Below, piece after piece: positions 1 to 11,325 of a stretch of DNA of 64,000 bases. The stretch is from positions 7,378,001 to 7,442,000 of the forward strand of contig NC_088708.1 in NCBI RefSeq assembly GCF_963576615.1, in the 5' to 3' direction. Below the pieces are notes generated by a model, which made no database searches, was not told the origin of the DNA, and saw only the letters and a list, made by a program, of their open reading frames with translations. This stretch comes from Watersipora subatra (taxonomy: Eukaryota > Bryozoa > Gymnolaemata > Cheilostomatida > Watersiporidae). Within the stretch, counting starts at the first letter, position 1. Each line of letters starts with the position of its first letter. The translations under genes and the position numbers were made by a program.

Positions 1-659
1 AATATGGTTAAGGATCATAATTATTTGGCAGGGGGAAATAACTCACCTCAAACATAAACCTATCAGTGCAATGTAATCTTAGTAGAAAAAACAGTTGATT
101 TGTGTTATATAATTCTTCTTCGACATGGCTTCATTATTATCCTGCTAACATCTACACACCCTATGACTGCTAATAAAGAGCTTTCACATGCTTGTCTAAC
201 AATTTGATATAATGCGATTGCTGTTTATGGTATGAATTAACATCGCACATATATAGACTATTTCTGCAGATTAGCTGGTGGTAAAATAAACAACCCGAAT
301 CACCCTCCTGGACAGTCAAAATCAGAAGGACATGAAAGGTTTGTTGATATTGTGCGCACACGAGTGATCATGAACCACATGGTGGTAAAGTGGACTGATC
401 TATATGAAGAATATGACAATGATGGATGATTACCCAGATGAAGTATGCCAGAGGTTAGTATGACTAGACCATTTTATATCATTTGGCTAATATATAATGT
501 TAACTACCACCGCAGAACATGTTTTGCTCTTTTGTGCGAGGTGCAAACGGTGATGGGCTTATGGCTGGCAATGCATTGTTGTTATTAGCACAACAGCAAG
601 TGATTGCTATGTCATGAGGTCTGATTGTAACTTAATGTCATTTTGTTAGGTCAAACAGA
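1..659. other. 5' flank of pseudogene, no firm feature
   Basis: No gene is supported here on its own. Short open stretches on the + strand (around 370-430 and 510-620) could be eroded 5' exons of the pseudogene that becomes recognisable at 660, but their reading frames are broken and I could not match them to a domain. Confidence 0.3.
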
Positions 660-2417
660 TTGAAAGATAGACTGTGCAAATCCATTCCAAACCTGAGATT
701 CAAGGTTATTGATGAAACGAGGTCACACTATATTTGTGCATCAGATTCTGAGCCTCAGTTTAGTCAACCACTTACGAGTATGAATTTTAGCGACAGCTCT
801 GATTCAGATATGAATGAAATTGATCTCTCAAGAAACCTAAGGTTAGGTGACTCGATTGAAAGAATGATATATCATGTAGCTCAAACCATATGCCATGACA
901 TTAAGCAACTCCCTCAAAACATGATGGGCTGGCCACCCTCTTTTTCAGAGCTGGGGGGTTGATGCTTCAAGAAAACATGTCCCAGAGTCCCTGTATAACA
1001 TCATTGCCCTCATCGTTGGTACAATAAGAGATGTTCCTCAGCCTAATACTCAAGTGTCAGTTCCATCTTCCAAATAAGACAAACAGATTCTTTCTGCCAG
1101 GATATCGTCACCTCTGCTACAAAAGGGAAAGTTATGACACCAAAGTCTTACCTTTGTGGTTTGACCCTACGCCACTACAACATCAGCAAGACCCCTGCTA
1201 ATCTCATTTCTGGATATGGTTACGCAGCGGGTTATGGAACACTTGTTGGTCTAGAAACTGCTGCAGCTATGGCAAATATGGATGTTGAAGTACAATCTGG
1301 ATTCAGAAAAGAAGTCCCAACTGTGATCTGCATGGATAACCTTGACTTTAGCAAGGAGACTAAAACAGGTGCAGGTACAAGCCACTTTGTCAATGGTATC
1401 ATGATTCAAAACGCAGGCCCAGAAAAGTATTAGTCGAAAAGATATTCCCAAGATGGTGAAAAAGTTGCCTGAGCAAGAAAATAATATCACTCCAACAACA
1501 CACAAAACCAAAGATCGTCATGGTCTGACAGGATTAGATTATTAGCCTACCATAAATAACACTCAGATAATGAAAGATGGCAATCTCCTGGATCTTGGTT
1601 ATGTCTTAGCCAAAAACGTAAACCCTATGCCGATGCCTAGCTGGAAACATTATCATCAAAAGTCGCCAAGTTCATCATCTGAAAAAAACATTACCAAGTC
1701 AGCTATTCATTACCTAAATCCCATAATGACCCCAGCCACAGAAATAAATACTATTAACACTATCCTAACCAATGCCCTTCAAATTTCAAACAAGCTAAAG
1801 CTTACCAAAATTACATTGGTGTTTGATCAGGCCATCTATGCCAAAATAAAGGAGCTACGTTGGCGCAACAAAGAATATACTAAGAGATTCATTGTGAGGC
1901 TTGGTGAGTTTCACACAGCCATGTCATACATGGGAATTATCGGAAAGCGATTTGGTTCTGCTGGCTTATCAGATCTGCTTATAGAAGCAGAAGTTGTTGC
2001 CCCTGGCTCAATTAATGGGGTTTTATCTGGAAAACACTATAACAGGGTGTTTTGAGCCTACAGACTTGTCTATGAAGCTCTCACCAGGTCACAAATCAAT
2101 GTATTCTTAGAGACTCTTGATGAAGATAAAGCCAGCAAATATAGGCAACTAGGACAGGTACTGTCTGAAACATTCACTCAGCCTGGCATGCTTGACAATG
2201 TTGTCCTACAACAGTTTGGAGTAGAGTTCAATAACTTTGTTGCTGACAGAAGGAAGCAGAGTGTGACCTTTGATTTCTGGTCCAGCTTCATCAACATGAC
2301 CCAACTACTACTGCTATTTATCAGAGGAACTAGAAGCTCCAACTGGGACCTCAACCTGGCTGTTACTCCTGAGATGCTCCCGTGGTTCTTTGCCTACAAC
2401 CATACTAACTATAGCAG

Positions 2418-2545
2418 GTCTGTATGAATGTGATGTTGATGTACATGCCGCTAACCTGCAAACCATGAGTGTGATTTCGAGAGGCTTTGCTGCGTTTACA
2501 TAGACTTTTGTGCTAATGAATTTCCATTTGCTGCTTATTTTCAAG
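2418..2545 (+). other. Intron of the pseudogene, splice sites intact
   Basis: Donor AG|GTCTGT and acceptor TTTTCAAG|G. Splicing joins NYSR to FLPAYHAEMMA in one frame, which neither flanking open frame gives by reading through. This is direct evidence that the gene copy was intron-bearing. Confidence 0.75.
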
Positions 2546-2736
2546 GTTTCTACCAGCTTATCATGCAGAGATGATGGCATTGTCAGATGTTGACACTGAC
2601 ATTGTAAAAGCTACTTTCACAACTCAGAAAACTTGTCTCCCCTTCTCGGGTACAGCTGTCGACCAGACAATCGAGCAGACCCTAAACAAATCCTGCAAGA
2701 CATCTGGTAAAAAGAAAGGCATTACATTACACCCAG

Positions 2737-2916
2737 GTATGCATTGCTTACAAAGATTAATATATCATAGAATAATACACGGCACAAGTTACTGGAAAAA
2801 ACATGTTGCTTATGTAAGAATACCATAGATATATATTATGAAAACCTACTTTGTAAATTACCATAGATATAAGCCTTTTATGTTTGGTTTTCAGTGCATA
2901 CAAATTTTTTCGACAG
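2737..2916 (+). other. Intron of the pseudogene, splice sites intact
   Basis: Donor CCAG|GTATGC and acceptor TTTCGACAG|GT, phase 1. Splicing gives ITLHPGAIQRWIMAQ without a break. Length 180 bp. Confidence 0.75.
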
Positions 2917-3936
2917 GTGCCATTCAACGATGGATCATGGCTCAGCCGTACAAGGCTGCGGTTGCAGAGTTGGCGGAGGAAATGGCAGGGCTATCTACGT
3001 CTGATCCAGCTGTAAGACACGCTGATGACACCTCAAGTGAAGAGGATATTAAGTGCTTGCTCACAATTATTGACACAATGATGAACCCATTCGCTCCCAC
3101 AATAGAAGGAACAGAGCTGCTCAACATCAGTAATGGCACAGTGGCTACTGCTGCTGCAATGTCGGATATGATTACAGCCCATTAAAAAGGAGCTGAACAG
3201 TATCAATCATTCTGTAAAGAGTGACTCAATGAATACAGCAAGGAGTTGTTCATGCCAATCCCAAAGATCAATCTCAAAGACTTCTCAACCAAGGCCAAAC
3301 CAAGTGAAGCTGCAGAGAAAACCGCTTCACAGCAGCGACAAATGTTTTCTAGAATTCTAGTGGCAAGCCAATCAAGAAACATCAATCTCAAAGATATTCT
3401 CAGCTATTCATTGAGTGAGAAACCCCCATCAATCGCTTCGTCAAACAGTTTCCTGGTAAAAACGAATAAAGCTGAACTGCTGCACCACCTTGAACAAGAA
3501 GCAGGATACCCAAATCTACAACTGACTGGCAATATAGCTGTGTTCATTGATGCCATGGCTTTAATACGTTCTCTGTCATTCACTGATGTAAAGACATTTG
3601 AATAGCTTGGAGAGAAGGTCTGGGAAAGGATTATCAGCATTGCAAGTTTGCATAGTGCCTCAAGGGTTGACTGGGTTGTTGATTCATATCTAAATCATAG
3701 CATCAAAGATGTTGAGAGAGCCAAGCGAGGTTCAACCCAGCAAGGCATCAAGTTGACATCAGGCACCCAAAAGATACCTGTCGGAATGCAAGCCTACTTT
3801 GCAAACTCAACAAATAAAGAAGAACTGCTGGAATTCCTATATAGCAAATTCACAAAGAACACTGAAAGTCTGAATGTTTTTGTGACTAACAAACAGCTGT
3901 ATACTTCTTCCTACTCACCATTCCACCCAATCCACA

Positions 3937-4365
3937 ATGGAGATTTCTGATTTAGAAACCACCCAAGAGGAGGCTGATACCAGGCTGCTTTTTCACTGCA
4001 AGCATGCTGATGGGATGCGTGGGCTTGGAGGAGAATTTGATAAACTGATCATCACATCCCCAGATACAGATGTGGCTATCATAGCCTTAAGGGTGATGGG
4101 TCAGTTCAACTGTACAGTTGGCCGCTCAACTGGGACAGCTAATAACATATGGATCGTAGATCTAACAGCTATACATTCATATTTTGGGGATTTGTTTTGC
4201 AAATCATTACCATATATACACACAGTCGCCGGCTGTGATTCAACCAGCACATTTTTCCGAAAAGGGAAGAAAAAAGCTTGTAAAATCATCAAGGACAATA
4301 AAGAAATGCTTGCTACCTTCAGCACTCTTACAACCACACCACTCAACACGCTAACAACTAACTGA
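3937..4365 (+). pseudogene. Nuclease-like (FEN/PIN-type) block of the pseudogene
   Basis: The frame contains TTQEEADTRLLFH (acidic residues 11, 12 and 14 counted from the Met codon at 3937), SPDTDVAII (Asp43, Asp45), then VAGCDSTSTF (Asp101) followed by a basic KGKKKACKII stretch. The order and spacing of EEAD, DxD, GCD and a lysine-rich helix resemble the metal-binding carboxylates and following helical DNA-binding motif of FEN1/XPG nucleases within the PIN-like fold. The motifs are seen directly; the nuclease assignment is my inference. It enters from a different frame than the preceding exon, so a frameshift or short lost intron lies just before it. Confidence 0.5.
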
Positions 4366-5059
4366 AAATCTGGTCTGCTTAATGTGTGAAGTGTAAAGTC
4401 AGCTAGTAGTACCATTTCCTATGCACTCACAAATTACAGTTCATTGTAATGTCTATAGTTCGCTGCCACCACCGGGCCACGCATGAAACCCATTAACCTT
4501 GCCGAAACACATTAAAATGTCAGTTATGCCATAATTACACTGCTTATTAAAACATACTCATGCTGCCGCACTGGAAACGGTTTTTCTAAACGACTTCCAC
4601 TGGTTTCCCTAATGGTGACATTGTACGTGCTGACTCATATTTGCTTTTACATATATATACGCCAGTTTCAGATTAGCCACGCAGTAGCAGTTTTAGTGCT
4701 GTGGGCAGCAAGTAACCCAGCACAAAAAGTTTTATTATCAATAAGTGACAAAATTATAAGTGAGAGACTAGCAGGCCTACGGAGGCAAAAGGTCAGTTTT
4801 GTTATATACCTATATGTATTTTATTTGACTAAATTGAATGCTTTTGTTTTAATGTGACTTTCATGTCAATTATATAATGTTTGTTTTATGTTATTATACT
4901 TTACACTGTAGTTTTATTGTGACATGTACTTTTGTAGACTTCACGGTCTATTCTGGCTATCAGTAAAATAAACAGTCATATCTACCAGAATACGATCAGT
5001 TCAGTTTAAACCACCGCAAAACCTGCTGTCATCTCGATTCGTGGCATTTTCGCTACATA
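4366..5059 (+). other. Probable intron or eroded exon of the pseudogene
   Basis: No family-like residues are readable between the nuclease-like block and the exon that resumes before 5060 (NTKCLAVNDARYPLF). The stretch holds an unmatched open frame (4612-4857) and ordinary AT-rich sequence. An intron is the simplest reading, but I did not fix its ends. Confidence 0.35.
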
Positions 5060-6294
5060 ATGTATAACACCAAGTGTCTTGCTGTCAATGATGCTCGCTA
5101 CCCCCTATTTAACAGCGGAAATGCTGAACAAATACTACCACCAAATGATGATTGTCTTCAACAGCACATCAAGAGGGCCTGCTACCAAGCTGCAATATGG
5201 CTCCGCTGCCTGGATGCCAAGCCCAACATTCCTCCACCTCAAGGTAATGGCTGGCACATGACTAAAGAAGACGCACTAGAAATACAGTGGAACCTCGGTT
5301 CTCGAACGCTTTGCTTCTCGACCAACTCGGTTTTCGACCAAAAAATTTGAGATTTGTTCGTCTCGGATTTCGACCATAAATTCGGTTCTCGACCGAACCA
5401 TGCGCATTTGAATTAAACATTCAGAACAGTTCCGGAAACAGCATGTTTATACGTTTAACGACGTTGTTATGAGCCACTTTCGGAAGGTTCTAAAAAATGG
5501 AGAGGTTTCACGTCATTAATTCTTTACAAAAAGGAGCCATCTGGGAGGACGTCGCCTCTACCTAAGAGATTTTCTAGGGACACAACTCCTCCAGTCGAGT
5601 TACCCTAAATTGTTTTGGAGGAGGATTCTTCTTCAAAGATGTGAAGTAAACGTGCCATTGCTGTTTCTATTTTCTTTTTCACACGATTTTTGACGTAACT
5701 GATCTGTTGCATTTTTTTGCTGTTTAATTATTAATTTCTGCAATTTTTTGTATTGTATCGTAACCTTTAATGTTTTTGATGTTTTAAGAGCAAAGCATAT
5801 GAAGTGTTTACTTTTTGTTTTCTGTTTTCATCCTCATAGATAAAAAATCTTTTATTAAAGTTAAACACGATCTATATCTACCCGTTTTTATTTATAGTAT
5901 GCGGTCTACAGTACAGTTTATGGTGTAAAATGTTAAAAAATAATTTGCCGAGGTTGTTAAATCGACTTGGAACGGATTAAAACTTATATATATTAATTCT
6001 AATAGAAAAACCTGTTTCGGGTCTCGAACAACTCGGTTTTCGACCAACCTTCTGGAACGGATTGTGTTCGAGAACCGAGGTTCCACTGTAACCTGGTATC
6101 AGAAATCTGTCATACCACCACAAGTTCTGAAAACGGTACATTGCAAGTGCAACAAAAATGGCTGCCGCCAAAGATGCTCATGTAAGATGGCCAACTCACC
6201 ATGCTGCGACCTTTGTGGCTGCACCAATACAGAATGCACTAACAGGGGTGTGGAAGAGGATGAGGAGGATGATGATGAGGAAGATGAGAGCTAA
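5060..6294 (+). pseudogene. Last exon of the pseudogene, split by a transposon, Cys-rich C-terminus
   Basis: The 5' part (5060-5284) includes CLQQHIKRACYQAAIWLRCLDA and ends ...EDALEI. The 3' part (6089-6294) resumes TWYQKS and carries a cysteine cluster: CxC, four residues, C, three residues, CxC, six residues, CC, two residues, CxC, four residues, C. This resembles zinc-binding CXC (tesmin/TSO1-like) clusters. An acidic tail of Glu and Asp follows, then a stop at 6292-6294. Removing 5285-6088 and one TA restores a continuous frame, so the exon was open when the transposon landed. Confidence 0.75.
5285..6088. mobile_element. Non-autonomous Tigger/pogo-like DNA transposon (804 bp)
   Basis: The ends are inverted copies of CAGTGGAACCTCGGTTCTCG, and the element is flanked by a TA on each side (5283-5284, 6089-6090), the duplication made by Tc1/mariner-superfamily elements. 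CAGT-type termini with ACCTCGG are typical of pogo/Tigger. Subterminal TCTCG and TTCGACC motifs recur near both ends. No transposase frame is present, so it was mobilised in trans. It interrupts the last exon of the pseudogene. Confidence 0.85.
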
Positions 6295-6341
6295 ATCCTA
6301 TTAAGTTATCAATATGTATGTATTGTTATTTACCAAATCTT

Positions 6342-6347
6342 AATAAA
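6342..6347 (+). terminator. Poly(A) signal AATAAA of the pseudogene
   Basis: An AATAAA hexamer lies about 50 bp after the stop at 6294, with T-rich and GT-rich sequence downstream (around 6360-6385). Placement fits the cleavage signal of the decayed gene. Confidence 0.4.
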
Positions 6348-6411
6348 AACCACAATTATTTGTTGAAGTTGTCTCCTTTGTGTCTGTAAAAAATACATTT
6401 AATAGCATAAT

Positions 6412-6600
6412 CATACCTGCCAACTCTCACGCATTGGGCTTGAGACTCACGCATTCACCCCAAAGAAAAAATGAAAATGCGTGAGAAATGCGTGAGATTT
6501 TTGCCCCAATTTCCACAATTTTATATATACTATCATTGATACATCAATTGCCCCAAAACCAAATCTCACGCATTGCCCCACTCTTGGGTTGGCAGTTCTG
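6412..6600. mobile_element. hAT-type MITE (189 bp)
   Basis: The left end CATACCTGCCAACTC and the inverted right end CAGAACTGCCAACCC form imperfect terminal repeats. An exact 8-bp direct repeat AGCATAAT flanks it (6404-6411 and 6601-6608), the size made by hAT transposases. The inside is rich in the word CTCACGCATT in both orientations. It is too short to code for anything. Confidence 0.8.
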
Positions 6601-6608
6601 AGCATAAT

Positions 6609-7525
6609 GCATCTATTCACTTGTGTAATAGTTCAGCGACTAGGTATGAAATACATTGATATAATCACCTTATATATAAAACAAAGTTAAATACATGTAG
6701 TTGTTTAAAAGCCTTTAGGTCACCTTAGACTGCCACGCACACAGTACATGTGTAAATGGCAAATGTCGCCGCCAATAAATTTGACGCTGATTGAGGTATT
6801 GGCAACGTTGGCCATTCCGACAAGATGAATTTCTAAAGACATACATTACAGCTATCTTTTGGAGCAATCTTGCTCTGCTTTTGGTTTCCCAAACTAAAAA
6901 CAATTCAACAATTCATCATCGCATGCACTGGACTATGTGTACTGAAATGGAATTCGCCCTGGTTAGGGGTAAATAATTCCCACTTCGGTAATTGGGGTCC
7001 TTTTCCCAGTGATTATTTAATCTGGTTGTCCTACGAGCCTACGTTAAAGATTCAGTAGCAATAACCAATAAACAACACCACGATTAAGATCAAGACAAGT
7101 CGAATTATTATTAAGCACCATATAGATATATCATATAAACGTTAGATTACCAGGGTTACCGTTAATACAAAATAACATAAAGGAAAGTCGTTAAAGCAAA
7201 TAAATCACTGAAACACAGTATATAGTGAAAAAAGTTAGAGTGAATAAATATACGTCTTGATACAAAAACAGAAACGTTTCCTAGCTCTGCCAATTCAAGA
7301 GTGACTCTAAATTCTAAACACAACAAATCGGTCCTCGCTTTTACGAGACTTTCTTAAGAAAGCTAGCCTTAGTGCGAAAGCAGACTACTGCGGGGACAGG
7401 GCAGCTAACCAGTGGTTCATAGCCATTGAGTGTACACTCAATGGCTCTGAGTGGTTGTGGGTTCACGGCCAACAAGTCACAGAATCGAATACACTGACTC
7501 ACTAAATCCGAAAATTCATAACAGT
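6609..7525. other. Noncoding, no gene seen
   Basis: AT-rich sequence without convincing open frames. The only marked structure is the 26-bp perfect palindrome listed separately. Confidence 0.4.
7421..7446. repeat. Perfect 26-bp palindrome
   Basis: AGCCATTGAGTGT is followed directly by its reverse complement, with no spacer, centred on a GTAC core. Function unknown. Confidence 0.8.
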
Positions 7526-10500
7526 ACTATACGCAGTTTGAAAGTTGGTTGTGTTGAATGTAGAATACATAGTTTTGATAGCGATCTTTAACAGAAAGCA
7601 AGTATGAGCGTTCACGCATCTGAAAGTTTTCTGCAAACTGCAGCAAAATAAAAAAATGTTCTTGTGATAAAGGGGCATTGTAGTTCGGCCCTAGCTTGTA
7701 CATAAGTTGTAAAGAATTTCGGCTAACGTTTCAAATAATGAAACCTTCGGTGATTGGACAAAAAAACATGGGCTGATAAACTGTGTACTACAATTTCGTA
7801 CCTGTAATTCGGTCTACGCCTCAAACAGTCTACGTTTATTACAGAAACCTTTGAATAAATTCGATTACAAGTAAACAATGCCATAGACTGGTGAAATGAG
7901 CACGATTTTCTCGTTAAATGCGCACTGCTAAATAGTTCTACTATCTGTCGCACAGCTTTATTGGCGTATTGTAGGCCGGTCTTAACTTTTATTAAACCAA
8001 GCTTTTCAAGCGTTTTGTGGCGATTTTTGGCCAAATTAATCTGTCTATTTGTGTATAATCCGATCAGACTGGTGAATTTTAAGATACTGTCGACAATTTA
8101 CAAAGACTTGGTAACATATTTAAATATGCTTATACGTGTTTTATATTGTTATTATACTTTAACAGCTCTACAAAACGATGGCTAAATTTGTTGATGATAT
8201 TTAGAAACAAGGGTTTGCGATGTTGTTGATGAAAAAATTTCGTAAGTTGTGTGCACATGCATTTATCACTAGAAATTCACTATGCAATATAGAAGTAAAA
8301 TGCACTGATATTATTAGAATAACCAATATTATTATTAGAAATTCCACTGTCATACAGCCCACGACCAAAGAGATGGCCAGAGATATTGGCAAAAAAATAA
8401 AGGGTACTGATGGTTGAGAAATGCAATAATAGTAATCAAATGGCTCTGCAGTGCAATAGGATAACTGCAATGGTAGCTGTAATGTACTGGGTGTGGGTGT
8501 TATTATATACAACAATAAGCAATAATGAATGGAAAAGATGTTTATATTTTCCCCCTGCAATAGGAGAAATGCAATAGTGGCCAATATTAGAAGTAAAATG
8601 CACTGATATTCTTAGAATAATCAATTTTATTAATATAGTAATAATAGACAAACAATACACAATTTTGTTTACATTTCAAAACGTCATAGGTAACAATATC
8701 GAGAAGTTGTGGTATTTATATAGGTTTTTAGAAAATTTATTTAAAAAGTGTTTGGTCATGACAAACAACAACAATGAAAGGAAAATATTACACGTTTATA
8801 TCTCTCCCTTGCAATAGGAGAAATGCAATGTTGGCCAATATTATAAGTAAAATGCACTGATATTATTAAAATAACCAATATTGTTAATATAGTAATACAG
8901 CAATAATAGAAAACCTATGAGCGTTCACGCGTCTCGAAGATTTCTGCAAACCGCAGCAAAATAAAAGCTGTTATAAAGCTGTAGGCCTAATTTACTGTAA
9001 TGTATGTAATTCAACAACAATAAAGAAATATGTTTATTATAACTCTGAAATGCAAAATTAGAAGTAAAATGGCAAGCTACTGTGTACTATACACAGTTTG
9101 AAAGTTGGTTGCGTTGAATGTAGAATGGTTTTGATAAGCGATCTTTAACAGAAAGCGAGTAAGAATATTCACGCGTATAAAACTGTAGCAAAATAAAATA
9201 TGCTCTCCGTCATGAAGGGGCGTTGTAGTTTGGCCCTAGCTTGTACATAAGTTGTAAAGAATTTCGGCTAACGTTTCAAACAATGAAACCTTCGGTGATT
9301 GGACAAAAAACATAGGCTGATAAACTGTGTACCACAATTTCGTACCTGTAAATCGGTCTACGCCTCAAACGGTCTACGTTTATTACAGAAACCTTCGAAT
9401 AAATTCGATTACAAGTTAAAAATGCCATAGACTGATGAAATGAGCACGGTTTTCTCGTGAAATGCGCACTGCTAAATAGTTCTACAATCGGTCGCACGGC
9501 TTTATTGGCGTTTCAATTTTCGGTCTTAACTTTTATTAAACCGAGCTTTTCAAGCTTTTTGTGGCAATTTTCGTTTAGATTAATCTGTCTATTTGTGTAT
9601 AATCCGATCAGATGGGTAAGTTTTAAGATATTATCGTAGGTTTACAAAGACTTGGTAACATATTTAAATAGGTTTAAATTTGTTTTGTATCGTTTTTATA
9701 CTTTAACGACTCTACAAAACGATGGTTAAATTTGTTGATGAAATTTTGATACAAGGGTTCGTCTCATTGTTGATGAATAATTTTCGGGAGTTGTGTGCAC
9801 ATGTGCATTTATCATAAATCTCCCAACCAATCGCTTCGCTCGGTTTGGTCGTGGGAATATAAAACCGATGCACATTTTGTTTACATTTCAAAACGTCATA
9901 GCTAACAATATCAATAAGTTGTGATATTTATATAGATTTTTAGAAAATCTGTGCTACGTAGTCATTGTTCTGTAGTCATCCAAACTTATAATTAACTACT
10001 GTAATAATCTCATAAGAATCGTTAGAAAAAAATATCATCATCATTTCCTTTACTTACACTGCGTTGGACATCAGTTAGAATACCAAAGTACTCAAAAGTG
10101 TCTAAAATGTCAGTTACTTTGAAATCGGCAAAAATGAAACGATTTCAGTACTCCTACGTATATTGCAGAAACCTTCGGCAATTCGACAATGCTATAGACT
10201 GGTGAACAGTGCACGTTATTTTTTCGTGAAATGCGCACGACTTAATCGTTCTATTCTTTGTCGCTCGGCGTTTCAATTTCCGGTCTTAACTTTGATAAAA
10301 GTAAGGCTTAGCAAGTTTTAATAACGATTTTCGGCCAAATAAATCTGTCTATTTGTGTATAATCCGTTCAGATGGGTAAGTTTTAAGATAATGTCGACAC
10401 TTTTCAAAGACTTGGTAATATATTTGAATAGGTTTATATGTGTTTTGCATCGTTATTATACTTAAACGACTCTACAAAACGATGGTTAAATTTGTTGATG

Positions 10501-10660
10501 AGATTTCGAAACGAGGGTTTGCGACGTTGTTGATGAATAATTTTCGTAAGTTGTGTGCACATGCATTTATCATAAAAACTCTCAAACTTCGCTCCGCTCA
10601 TCAGGTCGTGGGATAAAAACTCTCAAACTTCACTCCGCTCATTTGGTCGTGGGATTATTA
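7526..10660. repeat. Mosaic of an unclassified dispersed repeat, three main copies
   Basis: The segment starting CAGTTTGAAAGTTGG and running through GTACATAAGTTGTAAAG to TTGTGTGCACATG occurs at about 7530-8270 and again at 9090-9810. A third, 5'-shortened copy is at about 10150-10570. Smaller pieces recur between them: the AGAAGTAAAATGCACTGATA block near 8295, 8588 and 8843, and the TTTACATTTCAAAACGTCATAG block near 8669 and 9888. Minus-strand open frames at 7723-8034 and 9276-9497 are the same stretch in two copies; the peptide matches no family I know. No terminal repeats or target duplications were found, so the class is open. Confidence 0.7.
10577..10655. repeat. Two tandem ~40-bp units at the end of the third mosaic copy
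   Basis: AAAACTCTCAAACTTC followed by CCGCTCAT and GGTCGTGGGA occurs twice in a row. A related sequence (CGCTTCGCTCGG ... GGTCGTGGGA) stands at the end of the second copy near 9828-9856, so it probably marks the element's natural 3' end. Confidence 0.6.
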
Positions 10661-11204
10661 TTATTATTGGCTGCTCCATAATTATTTCTATTGGTGACCA
10701 AAGCATATATCTATTAATAGTGTAAGCTAACTCGCAATACACCTTTCTCAAATGGTTTTTTACAAATATTGCTTATTGCAAACCTGCCTTAGATACAAGA
10801 GATTGATGGATCTGCTACATACAACTACATGAACAGTTACCAGGTTAGCAGTAATTAAAAATATCTAATTCTGTTCTCTAAAAAGCATTATTGCTATGAT
10901 GAGTTTTATACAATTGAAGGTTGCTTTGTTATCCTACAGAAAGTTGCAAAAAACAGCTTTTAATATTTACTTTTTTTATTAATATACTAATACAGGTGAG
11001 GCCATGTGGTGCAAGAATAGAAAGAGTTGACAGCATGGGCTTTTAGAATATGGTCTTAATCATTCATATTTCTCAATCTAATTAGGTTTCAACTGATCTT
11101 TAGCATAAAACTCTTGAATGTTTTTTTTTGGATAATAACTTCTCATTTTATAAGCTTTAGCTTATTCATTCAACTTCAAGTCATTCAACTTCATTCAGCT
11201 TATT
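10661..11204. other. Noncoding, nothing recognised
   Basis: AT-rich sequence with short homopolymers; no gene, RNA or repeat structure that I could support. Confidence 0.4.
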
Positions 11205-11325
11205 ATCGATAGCAAAATTAAAGATTCTTTATTTGTGAGTTGTTCTTTCTAAAATTTGCATGAAACAGGTATGATAACTCCAAATAGGAAGAATAGAGGA
11301 AGTGGTGGATATGCTAAGATCCTAG

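Larger units (their letters stand above)
660..6294 (+). pseudogene. Degenerate multi-exon gene of a repetitive invertebrate family with FEN/PIN-like block and CXC-like Cys tail
   Basis: Adjacent + strand frames read as one collinear protein of a family I recognise as widespread and multicopy in invertebrates and fish, without an established function. In order: a WPPS-containing N-terminal part (660-1075), a segment ending HFVNGIMIQ (1083-1430), a segment with LVFDQAIYAK and RLGEFHTAMSYMG (1570-2417), a VDQTIEQTLNK part (2546-2736), GAIQRWI onward (2917-3940), the nuclease-like block (3937-4365) and the Cys-rich end (5060-6294). Two introns with intact GT-AG ends (2418-2545, 2737-2916) join in frame, so this is not a processed copy. 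Damage: frameshifts near 958, 1040-1070, 1425 and 3920-3937; in-frame stops at 1543, 2053, 3183, 3222 and 3603; an 804-bp transposon in the last exon. The family may itself be a mobile element or a host multigene family; the sequence here does not decide. Pseudogene status is firm. Confidence 0.85.
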
